64,000 nt of DNA from [Scytonema hofmanni] UTEX 2349 (GTDB lineage: Bacteria; Cyanobacteriota; Cyanobacteriia; Cyanobacteriales; Nostocaceae). This document shows positions 41,589-51,239 of the stretch, piece after piece. The notes under the pieces were generated by a model that searched no databases, was not told where the DNA came from, and saw nothing but the letters and a program-made list of their open reading frames with translations. The number at the start of each line of letters is the position of its first letter. Position 1 is the first letter of the stretch. Both the position numbers and the translations under genes were made by a program. The stretch is taken from NCBI RefSeq assembly GCF_000582685.1, contig NZ_KK073768.1, positions 1,485,600 to 1,549,599 of the forward strand, in the 5' to 3' direction.

Positions 41589-42941
41589 TCAAGTCAAATG
41601 CATAAACACCATTTTCAGCAATTCTGAGCGACTAAACGGCTTAGTTAAATACCCCGATCCTCCCACAACTTTTGCTTTTATCTTATCTATAATTCCCTTA
41701 CTACCGGTAACAAAAATTATTGGAGTTTCTTGAAACATTGAATTATTGCGTATTAGCCTACACAACTCATAACCATCAATTCCCGCCATATTCAAATCCA
41801 GTAATATCAAGTCTGGTTTGTGGCGAACAATCGACATTACCGCTTTTAGTGGATCGATAATTGTCACTACAGAAAAACTTTCATCTTCTAGTAAGCGACT
41901 AATTTCTTTCAGCATTGTCGGACTATCATCAACAGAAACTATTTTGTGAACTTTTCGCTCTGTTAAAGTAGCAGTGTTTGTCTTATTTTTTGTTGCTAAT
42001 TGCTGATAATTATCTCTGACAGAAGAAGATATATATGGTAATCGCTCAAGAGTATCTCTATTCTTGGCAATACTTTGCTTCTCTTTGGCAGCAAGGCTAC
42101 TGGGCGCTACAATATCAACTAATTCGACAATATCACGATGAATTAATAACTCTTCACAAGTCTTTGGGAATTTATCAAATGGTGGATCTGGTTCATGTAA
42201 TAACAGCGCTCCATCTAAGATATAAGGATGTAACATTTGCGCCAGCTTTAATTCATCTTGATTCAGAATTACAGCCAGATGACGCAAGCTAAACCCTTTC
42301 ATCCAGTGAGTTAAATTGGGGTGAATTTCTGGAAGTTTTTCTGGATTAATTCTCGTAGAAATGCACAAATAAGGGCGCTGAAATGGAGAAGAAATTTGCG
42401 GTGCTAAAGAATGCCAATTTTGCAGTCTTTCTTGACAATATTCGATTGCTTTCTCTACATCCAGGTTGCAAATTTTTGGCAAATATGTATCTGTTAATTT
42501 ATATGAACCTTGCTTGATTAATAGAAATGATTCAATCACTTCTTGAACCAGTTCTTGGATTAGCGCTTCAGCTTGTGCAGAATTCAGATATTTTTGACTG
42601 ACAAGCCAGCAAATGGCTTGATAATCAGGTGGCTGGTTTGTGAAATTTTCATGCTGTATTTTGCGCTTACCGTGTGAGTCAATTTCAAACATTAGGCGTA
42701 ACTGAACACGGGTTTCGCTCTTTAGCAGGGGAATTTGGCGGCTGAGGCGACGTAAATGCCGTTCTAGTCGATCAAAAGGTTCAACAGAATCGGTAGCATA
42801 AGTAATTTTACCATGTTCTAAATAGATCGACCAAGAAACTGAGTTGCTAAATGCTTCTAAACAACTACTTTCACAACAATTAGATAACTGTCTTAACAAA
42901 CTCAGGGGACTCAATTTGGTAAATGTGCCAGAATTATTCAT
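41589..42941 (-). CDS. PATAN-domain response regulator (PatA/PixG-like)
   Basis: 450 residues. The N-terminal 310 residues form a PATAN-type region (LSPLSLLRQLSNCCESSCLEAF, then VSWSIYLEHGKITYA), a short low-conservation linker follows, then a C-terminal receiver (about 330-450) with VSVDDSP, phospho-acceptor D382 in ILLDLNM and K434 in LTKPFS. The order PATAN-receiver matches PatA, PixG and PilG-like regulators that act in phototaxis, motility or heterocyst patterning by binding partner proteins, not DNA. The particular output here cannot be assigned. It stands alone, with a 600-bp AT-rich region upstream. Confidence 0.88.
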   Translation of the reverse strand: MNNSGTFTKLSPLSLLRQLSNCCESSCLEAFSNSVSWSIYLEHGKITYATDSVEPFDRLERHLRRLSRQIPLLKSETRVQLRLMFEIDSHGKRKIQHENFTNQPPDYQAICWLVSQKYLNSAQAEALIQELVQEVIESFLLIKQGSYKLTDTYLPKICNLDVEKAIEYCQERLQNWHSLAPQISSPFQRPYLCISTRINPEKLPEIHPNLTHWMKGFSLRHLAVILNQDELKLAQMLHPYILDGALLLHEPDPPFDKFPKTCEELLIHRDIVELVDIVAPSSLAAKEKQSIAKNRDTLERLPYISSSVRDNYQQLATKNKTNTATLTERKVHKIVSVDDSPTMLKEISRLLEDESFSVVTIIDPLKAVMSIVRHKPDLILLDLNMAGIDGYELCRLIRNNSMFQETPIIFVTGSKGIIDKIKAKVVGGSGYLTKPFSRSELLKMVFMHLT

Positions 42942-43538
42942 GTTTTTGGATAATTTGCGGTAAATTAGACCGAATACTTGTAAGTTTTAAGTATCGGTAA
43001 ATGAGGCACCCTGAAGAATTAAATATTTCTCTACAAACAAAATTTTAACTTTGGCTATGTAGATATGTTACATAAATGCAAATCTTAATATGCAAAAATT
43101 ACCATATCTTTAATTTGTTACATTTTGCACTATATTTTGAAATAAAATATTTTCCGCTTCATTTGAATTTTAAGTGTGCATAGTTACACAAGTATAGTGA
43201 GAAAGCTGATTATATTAAATATGCTGAATTGCTTTTATCTAAAATCTGACTTCTCTACATCGAATCTTTAAAATTCAGCATACGCAGGGCATCCGATCCT
43301 TGATATTCTATAAGGGTTATTTAGAACTTTTCCTTTCTTCAGTGCTACAGCTAATCACAGTCTCTAGTAAATTCCCTTTTACTCAACTACGTTGCCATTT
43401 AAGATTTTCTTAAATGCTTAGGGATTTTGCTAGTAGTAATCTGTTTAATAAATAAGAGAGCACTGTTCCAACAAACTACAAGAATGTCGCTTGTTGGGCG
43501 CTTTCAATTATATACTTTGAGAAAAGGGAAAAAAAGCT
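42942..43538. other. Long AT-rich intergenic region
   Basis: About 600 bp between two divergent genes with no coding sequence or repeat of the families seen elsewhere. It must contain both divergent promoters, but I could not place a convincing site; the absence of repeats here is itself unlike the rest of the window. A GAAAAGGGA tract precedes the TTG start of the next gene. Confidence 0.65.
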
Positions 43539-44240
43539 TTGGACTTTAACATAACACAAAAAGTTATGCCGGATACACTAAAACTGGATGAAGTAGTCGA
43601 ATTTGCTGAGAACCCTGAACCACGTTGTCCTTGCGTGTTATTACTGGATACCTCAGGTTCGATGCAAGGAGAGCCAATTGAGGCTTTAAACCAGGGATTG
43701 CTCAGTTTGAAGGACGAATTAGTCAAAAATTCCCTCGCGGCACGAAGAGTAGAAGTAGCAATAGTTACTTTTGATAGTAGCGTAAATGTAGTGCAAGACT
43801 TTGTGACTGCCGATCAATTCAATCCGCCGATTTTGACAGCACAAGGATTGACAACTATGGGTTCAGGAATTAATAAAGCCTTGGATTTGATTCAAGAGCG
43901 CAAAGTTCAATATCGCACTAATGGCGTTGCTTACTATCGTCCTTGGGTATTTATGATTACCGATGGAGAACCGCAAGGCGAATTAGAGCATTCGATAGAG
44001 CAAGCGTCCCAGCGTTTACAAACAGATGAAATAAATAAACGTGTTGCTTTTTTTACCGTAGGGGTGGAAAATGCGAATATGACACGCTTAAGTAAAATTG
44101 CTGTACGTACTCCTCTGAAACTTGAAGGACTGAACTTTATAGAGATGTTTGTTTGGTTATCAGCGAGTATGTCAGCAGTTTCGCATTCACAGGTAGATGA
44201 ACAGGTTGCACTACCACCAATCGGTTGGGGATCTGTTTAA
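43539..44240 (+). CDS. TerY-like VWA domain protein
   Basis: 233 residues from a TTG start with a GAAAAGGGA ribosome-binding site (ATG at 43566 is the alternative). The whole protein is one von Willebrand factor A domain with an intact metal site: D37-T-S39-G-S41, T105/T106 and D142-G in MITDGEPQG. TerY-type VWA proteins bind divalent metal and form a triad with a PP2C phosphatase and a protein kinase; both follow on the same strand. No signal peptide; cytosolic. Confidence 0.9.
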   Translation: MDFNITQKVMPDTLKLDEVVEFAENPEPRCPCVLLLDTSGSMQGEPIEALNQGLLSLKDELVKNSLAARRVEVAIVTFDSSVNVVQDFVTADQFNPPILTAQGLTTMGSGINKALDLIQERKVQYRTNGVAYYRPWVFMITDGEPQGELEHSIEQASQRLQTDEINKRVAFFTVGVENANMTRLSKIAVRTPLKLEGLNFIEMFVWLSASMSAVSHSQVDEQVALPPIGWGSV

Positions 44241-44305
44241 AAAGGCGATCGCAATGGGTGCGGCTGACCCATCGCCGCGATTATATTTACACAGCTGTTG
44301 GCAGA

Positions 44306-45088
44306 ATGAACACATCAAGTAAGATATCTCAATGGCGGGTAGTAGCTGCATCTGTAGGTGGTACAAGCCATTTAAAAAACAAACAGCCCTGTCAAGACGC
44401 ACATCACTGGCAAATATTGCCAGATAACGTTTTGGTAGCAGCGGTAGCAGATGGTGCAGGAAGTGCAGTAAGTGGTAAAATTGGCGCGATGGTGGCTGTA
44501 GAAGCTGCTATCGAAAATATATCTGTTAAACAATTTACCAGGCGAACCTTGGATGATGATGAGGAAGTGCGATCGCTTTTGAATGATGCCATCGTCGCTG
44601 CCAAAATTGCCGTTGAAGATGAAGCGGCAGCTTGTGATAAACAGCCACAAGATTTAGCAACAACCTTAATTATCACCATTGCTACACCAGAACTTGCCGC
44701 AGTCGTCCAGATTGGTGATGGGATGGCAGTGGCAAAGGATCGCATGGGCAACTTACTGGCTCTAACGATGCCTGACAACGGCGAATACATCAATTCCACC
44801 ACTTTTTTAACTTCGCCTAATGCCCTAGATACAGCGCAAATGAGATTATGGCGGGAAGCCATAATCAACGTTGGTGTTCTTACCGACGGGTTACAAATGC
44901 TGGCATTAAACATGGCAGTGGGTGCGCCTCATAAACCGTTCTTTTTTCCTCTATTTGACTTTGCAGCAAATGCAGAAGATAAAACACTGGCAAAAGAGCA
45001 GTTGGTGAGGTTTTTGCGTTCGGAGCGAATCACCGAACGTACTGATGATGACTTGACGCTAATAATTGCTGCCTTAAGTAATTATTAG
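44306..45088 (+). CDS. PP2C-type Ser/Thr phosphatase of the TerY-P triad
   Basis: 260 residues from the ATG at 44306, the start that places QPCQDAHHW in its normal position; longer frames add a non-conserved region overlapping the VWA gene. PP2C metal-binding motifs are present: D31 in CQDAHHW, D49 in VADGAGSA, the IGDG motif and TDGLQ, and DDDLTLIIA at the end. It should remove phosphate from Ser/Thr of its partners. It lies 65 bp after the VWA gene and 52 bp before the kinase. Confidence 0.9.
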   Translation: MNTSSKISQWRVVAASVGGTSHLKNKQPCQDAHHWQILPDNVLVAAVADGAGSAVSGKIGAMVAVEAAIENISVKQFTRRTLDDDEEVRSLLNDAIVAAKIAVEDEAAACDKQPQDLATTLIITIATPELAAVVQIGDGMAVAKDRMGNLLALTMPDNGEYINSTTFLTSPNALDTAQMRLWREAIINVGVLTDGLQMLALNMAVGAPHKPFFFPLFDFAANAEDKTLAKEQLVRFLRSERITERTDDDLTLIIAALSNY

Positions 45089-45140
45089 CCTGATTGGTGC
45101 GACTTTAACTTAAAGAAACCACGTAAATTATAACTCTATC

Positions 45141-47312
45141 ATGCAAGTTTTACGTTGTCTTACCAAGCAAGAAATCCTTAACCTCACCATTAGTCTAGGG
45201 CGAGGCGGAGAAGCTTGTATTTATGCTGTTCCAAGCGATGTCAGTTTAGTGGCGAAAGTTTATCACAAGCCAACTGAGCAACACGGTCGTAAACTTTTGG
45301 CAATGCTTGCCAACCCACCAGAAAACCCCACAGCTAGTTTAGATCATATTTCTATTGCTTGGCCCTATGAACCGCTCAAAGCAACAGACGGAAGCGATCG
45401 CATTGTTGGCTTTTTAATGCCGCGCATTCGAGGGATGCGTCCAGTCATCGACTTCTACAACCCCAGAACTAGGCGCGAACACTGTCCATTATTTAATTAT
45501 CAATACTTGCTCCGCACGGCACGCAATTTGGCAGCAGCTTTTGCGGCTTTGCACAACAGCGGTTACTGCGTCGGCGATGTGAATGAATCGAATATCATGG
45601 TCAGCGACACAGCACTAGTGACGCTGGTAGATACAGATTCGTTCCAAGTGCGGGATGCAAATCAAAATATAATTTTCCGCTGTCAAGTTGGGAAACCAGA
45701 GTTTACCCCACCAGAACTGCAAAATAAAATTTTTGCTCAATACGATCGCGCGATCGCTCATGACTTATTTGGGTTGGGAGTACTCATATTCCAACTCTTA
45801 ATGGAAGGTACACATCCATTTTCTGGTATCTATCAAGGTGCAGGGGAGCCACCCACCTACGAAGCACGCATTGCTCAGGGTCATTTTACATATAGTCAAC
45901 AGCGCCGCGTCCCTTACACTCCTACCCCGATAGCACCAGCTTGGGAAACTCTTCCACCCAGCTTACAAGAAATGTTTGTTCGCTGTTTTGAGCATGGTCA
46001 TAACAACCCAGAGATGCGTCCCAGCGCTCAAACTTGGCTGTTAGAACTAGCTGAAATCGAAAATGACCTGATTACCTGCACAGTCAACCCCCAGCACCGC
46101 CATAGCAGCCATCTGCACAAGTGTCCTTGGTGTGAACGTACCTTGCGCTTAGGCGGACGTGACCCCTTTCCATCACAGCAGGCAATAGAATCAAAACAAC
46201 ATCTACAACCGTACAGACAAACTCGACGCAGCACTACTGCAACACGCACCAACCTTTATCCAATTCCCACAAACCAGGTTAATTATCGGCAATTAATACA
46301 ACAGCAAAAATATTCTTATCATCAACCTGCCAAGAAATCAAAATTTTACCCAATCGTTTTGTGCTTGTTGGGTTTTGGACTTTTGGGGTATTTGGACGTA
46401 ATGATTAAATTTACTCGTCCCTTCGTTTCCCAAAATCAATATTCTCAACAAACCTTGATGTCTCGCAAAGAGCAAAGCAAAGATAATCTCACTTTTGAAG
46501 ATTATTATAAACAGGGTCATGCCTTTTATAAAGTGCGAGACTATGAACAAGCACTGAGTAATTTTAGCCACGCAATCCAAAAAAATCCCACACACGCCAA
46601 AGCACATATTAACCGTGGCAATACCCGTTATAATCTGAAAGATTATGATGGCGCAGTTACAGATTATAGTCAGGCGATACAAATCAATCCTAATGAAATA
46701 AAGGCTTATGTAAATCGGGGCAATGCCCGCTATATGCTAGCCGAATATAGCAGCGATCCCGATAGAGATTACAACTTTGCCCTAGCAGACTTTAATAATG
46801 CCCTGCGTCTTAATCCTGATGAAGCTGAAGCTTATATCAGACGCGGTATAGTCCGTTCTCAACTTGCTAAATATAGTGGTGATTCTCAACAAGATTACCG
46901 CAAAGCAATTAAAGACTTTAATCAGGCGATCGCTTTAAATGCAGCCAAGTCAGAAGCTTACTTTCAGCGGGGTGTTGTTCGTTATCAAATTGGTCAATAC
47001 AGCAGCGATTTCGATCAAGAATATAAACAAGCGATCGCCGACTTTAACCAAGCATTACGCATCGATTCTCGGAGTGCGAAAGTTTACCTCAAACGAGGTA
47101 TAGTCCGCTACGAGCTTTCACAGTATGGCGGGAACAATTCTAATACAAATCACACACGAGCGATCGTCGATTTGCAGACATCTGCGAAAATTTTCCTTGA
47201 GCAAGAGGATATGGATAATTACCAACAAGCATTAAGCAGCATCTGCGTTGTTTTGGAAAACAAATGTGACACTTTTTTGGAAAACACAACTAGCTTGTTA
47301 AAAGGTAACTAA
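45141..47312 (+). CDS. Divergent protein kinase with zinc ribbon, membrane helix and TPRs
   Basis: 723 residues. The kinase domain (about 15-310) has glycine loop LGRGGEACIY (19-28), K39, catalytic segment GDVNESN (D146, N151) and DTDSFQ (D164) instead of HRD and DFG. A small Cys/His cluster follows (313-335; CTVNPQHRH...CPWC), a single membrane helix (about 400-425) and then four to five TPR units with longer loops (470-700). The domain set kinase-zinc element-TPR beside VWA and PP2C matches the TerY-P triad as described by Anantharaman and colleagues. It likely phosphorylates a target in a metal- or stress-related response, reset by the PP2C. The start ATG is at 45141. Confidence 0.88.
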   Translation: MQVLRCLTKQEILNLTISLGRGGEACIYAVPSDVSLVAKVYHKPTEQHGRKLLAMLANPPENPTASLDHISIAWPYEPLKATDGSDRIVGFLMPRIRGMRPVIDFYNPRTRREHCPLFNYQYLLRTARNLAAAFAALHNSGYCVGDVNESNIMVSDTALVTLVDTDSFQVRDANQNIIFRCQVGKPEFTPPELQNKIFAQYDRAIAHDLFGLGVLIFQLLMEGTHPFSGIYQGAGEPPTYEARIAQGHFTYSQQRRVPYTPTPIAPAWETLPPSLQEMFVRCFEHGHNNPEMRPSAQTWLLELAEIENDLITCTVNPQHRHSSHLHKCPWCERTLRLGGRDPFPSQQAIESKQHLQPYRQTRRSTTATRTNLYPIPTNQVNYRQLIQQQKYSYHQPAKKSKFYPIVLCLLGFGLLGYLDVMIKFTRPFVSQNQYSQQTLMSRKEQSKDNLTFEDYYKQGHAFYKVRDYEQALSNFSHAIQKNPTHAKAHINRGNTRYNLKDYDGAVTDYSQAIQINPNEIKAYVNRGNARYMLAEYSSDPDRDYNFALADFNNALRLNPDEAEAYIRRGIVRSQLAKYSGDSQQDYRKAIKDFNQAIALNAAKSEAYFQRGVVRYQIGQYSSDFDQEYKQAIADFNQALRIDSRSAKVYLKRGIVRYELSQYGGNNSNTNHTRAIVDLQTSAKIFLEQEDMDNYQQALSSICVVLENKCDTFLENTTSLLKGN

Positions 47313-47352
47313 AAACTAAAAAATATCTTAACTAACAAGTAAATACTTTGTA

Positions 47353-47392
47353 ATTAGAAAGAGCCAACCATTAAAAGTTAGCTCTTTCTAAT
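47353..47392 (+). terminator. Terminator-like hairpin after the triad
   Basis: ATTAGAAAGAGC / GCTCTTTCTAAT form a 12-bp stem, extended by AAC/GTT with one mismatch, 40 bp after the kinase stop; a T-rich run TTTTTATTTTT follows within 20 bp. Confidence 0.8.
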
Positions 47393-47644
47393 AATACTTG
47401 ATTTTTATTTTTATTGAAATTAAAATAATTTTTTTACATTTATTAATAACCATTTACAAACCTTTTTCATTTTTTTACAGATATTACAAGTTTATTTACC
47501 TTGTCTTCATACTTAAGACGGAAAATACGGTTAGATTTATTACTGAGAAAATTGACAATTAACTTTTTTTATCAGTTAAGTTGCTACGTTCTCAGTTTAG
47601 AGAAGTTTAAATACTCATTTACCTAACAATTCTGAGGTAATTGC
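47393..47644. other. AT-rich leader of the polysaccharide cluster
   Basis: About 250 bp, very AT-rich, no repeats and no gene. A GAGGTAATTGC ribosome-binding stretch precedes the rfbF ATG. Probable promoter region for the + strand polysaccharide genes. Confidence 0.55.
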
Positions 47645-48418
47645 ATGAAAGCAGTGATTTTGGCTGGAGGACTTGGCACACGTCTGAGTGAAGAAACTAG
47701 CGTTAGACCCAAGCCAATGGTCGAGATTGGTGGTAAGCCCATCCTGTGGCACATCATGAAGACTTATTCGGCACACGGTATTGATGACTTTATCATCTGT
47801 TGCGGTTATAAAGGGTACGTAATCAAGGAGTATTTTGCCAATTACTTCTTACACATGTCAGACGTGACCTTTGATATGCGGTTTAACCAGATGAACGTGC
47901 ATCGTGGCAATGCTGAACCTTGGCGTATCACCTTAGTCGATACAGGTGATAATACCATGACAGGCGGACGCTTGAAGCGAGTTGCAGACCATATTGATAA
48001 TGAAACTTTTTGCTTCACCTACGGTGACGGTGTTAGCAACGTGAATATCACTGAGTTAATAAAATTTCACAAAGAACAAAAAACTTTAGGTACACTCACC
48101 GCAGTTCAACCAGCCGGACGCTTTGGTGCCATATCCTTAGGACAAGACCAAACTAAAATCAACAGCTTTCGCGAAAAACAAGATGGTGATGGCGCCTGGA
48201 TTAATGGCGGTTATTTTATCCTAGAACCGGAAGTAATCAACTTGATTGGTGATGATTCTACCGTTTGGGAACAGCAACCATTAGAAAAGCTTGCAGAAAT
48301 GGATCAGCTGTCTGCTTATAGACATCAAGGTTTTTGGCAACCGATGGATACTTTGCGCGATAAAAACTACCTCGAAGACCTATGGAAGAATAATAAGGCT
48401 CCTTGGAAGGTATGGTAG
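47645..48418 (+). CDS. rfbF: Glucose-1-phosphate cytidylyltransferase
   Basis: 257 residues, the usual RfbF length. The N-terminus AVILAGGLGTRLSEETSVRPKPM is the nucleotide-binding signature of this enzyme, and the rest (GGKPILWHIMKTYSAHGI, FCFTYGDGVSNV, FMEGGY-like WINGGYF) agrees throughout. It makes CDP-glucose from glucose-1-phosphate and CTP, the first step to CDP-linked deoxysugars. The CDP-glucose 4,6-dehydratase (rfbG) that normally follows is absent here. First gene of the + strand glycan cluster. Confidence 0.95.
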   Translation: MKAVILAGGLGTRLSEETSVRPKPMVEIGGKPILWHIMKTYSAHGIDDFIICCGYKGYVIKEYFANYFLHMSDVTFDMRFNQMNVHRGNAEPWRITLVDTGDNTMTGGRLKRVADHIDNETFCFTYGDGVSNVNITELIKFHKEQKTLGTLTAVQPAGRFGAISLGQDQTKINSFREKQDGDGAWINGGYFILEPEVINLIGDDSTVWEQQPLEKLAEMDQLSAYRHQGFWQPMDTLRDKNYLEDLWKNNKAPWKVW

Positions 48419-48435
48419 GCAAGATTATCAGTTAT

Positions 48436-48521
48436 GTAGAGACGTTCCGGTGGAACGTCTTTACGCCGGTGGAACGTCTCTACGCCGGTGGAACGTCTTT
48501 ACGCCGGTGGAACGTCTTTAC
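48436..48521. repeat. Tandem array of 19-bp GCCGGTGGAACGTCTTTAC units
   Basis: A GTAGAGACGTTCCGG palindrome half is followed by about four units ending GGAACGTCTTTAC or GTCTCTAC. A lone extra unit is at about 48727-48744. The unit is the right arm of the palindromes at 7082 and 59657, so one arm has been amplified in tandem. Confidence 0.9.
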
Positions 48522-48854
48522 AAGAAAGGCAGAAGTTCGAGGGCAGAAGGCACTTATGTTAGGAGTATCAATTAAAACTTACTTTGTGGGTTTAAAGCCC
48601 AGTTGAAACAAATAATTATACTCAAGATGGCTTGCACGGACGGTATAAAACGTCCTTGTTTCAATCCCACTATGAGTAAGGGTGGGTTGCCTTCTGCCTT
48701 CTGCCTCCTGCCTTCTGCCTTCTGAAGCCGGTGGAACGTCTCTACGGGGTTATAAATTAAGAATTTAACTTTTAACTCCCCACTCGAAAAATTGAAAAAA
48801 AATCTCCTGATTCATAAAATTTAAACTTTTGTAATTAAAGGTGCAAAAATACCA
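48522..48854. other. Intergenic region with CCTTCTG heptamers and a CRISPR-like half-repeat pair
   Basis: About 330 bp. Positions 48690-48724 are CCTTCTG heptamers. Before them, GTTGAAAC (48602-48609) and GTTTCAATCCC (48658-48668) are separated by 48 bp. This resembles the edge words of a CRISPR repeat around one spacer, but no full repeat is present. No gene seen. Confidence 0.6.
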
Positions 48855-50069
48855 ATGTATGATTTTGCCATAATAGGTGGGGGAATAGTTGGACTCTCTA
48901 CAGCAATGGCTTTGGGCAAACGCTATCCCAATGCGCGAATTTTAGTTTTAGAAAAAGAGAGCAAATGGGCATTTCACCAAACCGGTAACAACAGCGGCGT
49001 CATTCATTCTGGTATCTACTACAAACCAGGAAGTTTCAAAGCTAAATTTTGCCGCGATGGTAGTCGCTCAATGGTGGAATTCTGCCAAGAGCATGATATT
49101 GCTCATGAAGTTTGCGGTAAAGTGATTGTTGCTACCGATGAACAAGAACTGCCTCGTCTCGAAAATCTTTATAAGCGCGGCTTAGAAAATAATCTACAAG
49201 TTAAGCGAATCACTGCCGAAGAAGTCAAAGAAATTGAACCTCATGTCACTTGCGTAGCTGGAATACAAGTATCTTCAACTGGTATTGCCAATTACAAGCA
49301 AGTTTGTTTAAAGTACGCAGAGATAATTGAAAAGCAAGGTGGAGAACTGCGTCTAAATACAAAAGTTGAGAAAATCTCCCGCAGTGGCAAAAATCAAGTA
49401 CTGGAAACTAATAACGGTACTTTTGAAACTGGCTTTGTGATTAATTGTGCTGGGTTGCATAGCGATCGCATAGCCAAATTAGCTCAAGTCGATCCCCAAG
49501 CCAAAATAGTACCATTCCGGGGCGAATATTACGAACTTACACCAGAAAAGCGTTATCTTGTCAAGACTTTAATTTACCCCGTTCCCAACCCTGATTTTCC
49601 CTTCTTGGGCGTCCACTTTACCAAGATGATAGATGGTAGCGTCCACGCTGGACCCAATGCAGTTCTCAGCCTCAAGCGCGAAGGATACAAAAAGACAGAT
49701 TTTGACTTGCGGGATTTTGCTGAAGTCATGACTTACCCAGGTTTCTGGAAACTAGCAGCAAAACACGCTGACGAAGGCATTCAAGAAATCATCCGCTCTT
49801 TTAGTAAAGCAGCCTTCACCAAAAGTTTACAAAAATTAATTCCTGAAGTCAGATCAGAGGATTTAGTTCCCTGCCATGCAGGAGTTCGCGCTCAAGCTTT
49901 AATGAACGACGGTAAACTAGTAGACGACTTTTTGATTGTTCAAGATCAAAATTCCGTCCATGTTTGCAACGCTCCTTCTCCTGCTGCCACTTCTTCACTG
50001 GAAATTGGCAAATCCATTGTTGCCCAAATTCCTGAACAGTCGCATCTAATGATGGCAGCAGTCAATTAA
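48855..50069 (+). CDS. lhgO: L-2-hydroxyglutarate oxidase (FAD-dependent)
   Basis: 404 residues. The N-terminal Rossmann motif FAIIGGGIVGLSTAMAL, then NNSGVIHSGIYYKPGS (substrate and FAD contact), and the C-terminal PSPAATSSLEIG match LhgO/YgaF dehydrogenases of the DAO family. They oxidise L-2-hydroxyglutarate to 2-oxoglutarate and reduce the quinone pool. Its place between rfbF and glycosyltransferases is unusual; a role in making or salvaging a sugar acid is possible, because related enzymes of this family act on other 2-hydroxy acids. Start ATG at 48855. Confidence 0.9.
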   Translation: MYDFAIIGGGIVGLSTAMALGKRYPNARILVLEKESKWAFHQTGNNSGVIHSGIYYKPGSFKAKFCRDGSRSMVEFCQEHDIAHEVCGKVIVATDEQELPRLENLYKRGLENNLQVKRITAEEVKEIEPHVTCVAGIQVSSTGIANYKQVCLKYAEIIEKQGGELRLNTKVEKISRSGKNQVLETNNGTFETGFVINCAGLHSDRIAKLAQVDPQAKIVPFRGEYYELTPEKRYLVKTLIYPVPNPDFPFLGVHFTKMIDGSVHAGPNAVLSLKREGYKKTDFDLRDFAEVMTYPGFWKLAAKHADEGIQEIIRSFSKAAFTKSLQKLIPEVRSEDLVPCHAGVRAQALMNDGKLVDDFLIVQDQNSVHVCNAPSPAATSSLEIGKSIVAQIPEQSHLMMAAVN

Positions 50070-50213
50070 TTTTTGATTACTTAGTTAGCATCTACCCAAG
50101 ATTTGCCTGTACTAGCCAGGGAGCGCAGGCATTCTTTAATCAGCCGCTAGATAGGACAATCATCCATTTCTAGCGTTGTAGAATAAGCGAGTTAGTCATC
50201 AGGGATTTCCGTT

Positions 50214-51149
50214 ATGTCCGTTTGCTCCAACAGTCAGCCGATTGTTCTAGTCTGTGCTGCCGATAATAACTATGCCATGCCCCTTGCAGTCACAGTTCGT
50301 TCTGCACTTACCAACATTAAAAGTAATCGAAAAATAGCCTTATTTATTATTGATGGAGGAATTAGTCAAGTCAACAAACGTAAGATTATCAAGTCACTAA
50401 ACTCAGAACAAATCGATATTTCATGGGTACAGCCTGATAATACACTCTTTGAAGATTTAGTAGTGTCCAGACATCTAACAGTTAGTGCATATTATCGACT
50501 TTTTATTCCTGAATTATTACCACAAAAGTTTGATAAAGCTATTTATTTAGATAGCGACATGGTAGTAACAGGAGATTTAGAAGAGTTATGGAATATTGAT
50601 GTTGGGGATAACTATGTATTAGCAGTACAAGACGATCACCAGTTGTATATATCGATTTCTGATGCCTTGGAAACCTATAACAAACTAGGGATTCCTCTTG
50701 ACTATAAATACTTTAATTCTGGTCTTTTAGTCATGAATCTGGAAAAGTGGCGCTCTGAGAATATAGGCAAAAAAATCATTGAATGTATGAAGAGAGAACA
50801 TTTGTCTAACGATCAGGATGGGCTAAATGCAGTTCTTGCAGGTAAATGGCAAGAACTTCATCCAAAATGGAATCAAATGCCCAGGATATATGAATATTCA
50901 TCCTGGAAAGATAGTCCTTTTCCAGAACCTGTCTATAACGACCTGCTTCATCAGCCTCAGATCATTCACTTTAGTACTCTTCCTAAACCGTGGTATGCCG
51001 GATTGCGTTGCGAATGTACGCACCCTAAAAAAGATTTATTCTTCCGTTACCTTGACGTAACAGCTTGGTCAGGATGGCGAGATACAATCTGGAGAAGATT
51101 GGCTCGAAAATTCATGAAATTAACATCATTAAATACAGCAAAACTGTGA
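50214..51149 (+). CDS. Glycosyltransferase family 8
   Basis: 311 residues, usual GT8 length. The DxD metal site is D113-S-D115 in AIYLDSDMVVTGDLEELW, and the family landmarks YFNSGLLVMNL, DQDGLNAVL and IIHFSTLPKPW are all present. GT8 enzymes retain the anomeric configuration and use UDP-glucose, UDP-galactose or related donors, here probably to build the exported polysaccharide. No membrane segment; it acts at the cytosolic face. It follows lhgO by 144 bp. Confidence 0.93.
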   Translation: MSVCSNSQPIVLVCAADNNYAMPLAVTVRSALTNIKSNRKIALFIIDGGISQVNKRKIIKSLNSEQIDISWVQPDNTLFEDLVVSRHLTVSAYYRLFIPELLPQKFDKAIYLDSDMVVTGDLEELWNIDVGDNYVLAVQDDHQLYISISDALETYNKLGIPLDYKYFNSGLLVMNLEKWRSENIGKKIIECMKREHLSNDQDGLNAVLAGKWQELHPKWNQMPRIYEYSSWKDSPFPEPVYNDLLHQPQIIHFSTLPKPWYAGLRCECTHPKKDLFFRYLDVTAWSGWRDTIWRRLARKFMKLTSLNTAKL

Positions 51150-51239
51150 AAATATAATGATAGTAATTTTCTGGAATTATTTTTCCCTGGCAAAATTGTC
51201 AAAATAATCAAATTCATCAATCTATAGGAATTAAAAACC

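Noticed and set aside
48291..48606. Two frames running through the 3' end of rfbF and the tandem palindrome array
   Set aside because: Both are made largely of repeat units (WNVFTPVERLY-type) and overlap rfbF.
48602..48668. Possible CRISPR repeat-spacer unit (GTTGAAAC ... GTTTCAATCCC)
   Set aside because: Only edge words match; no complete repeat occurs twice and no cas genes are near. The two words are also nearly reverse complements, so a chance inverted repeat is enough.
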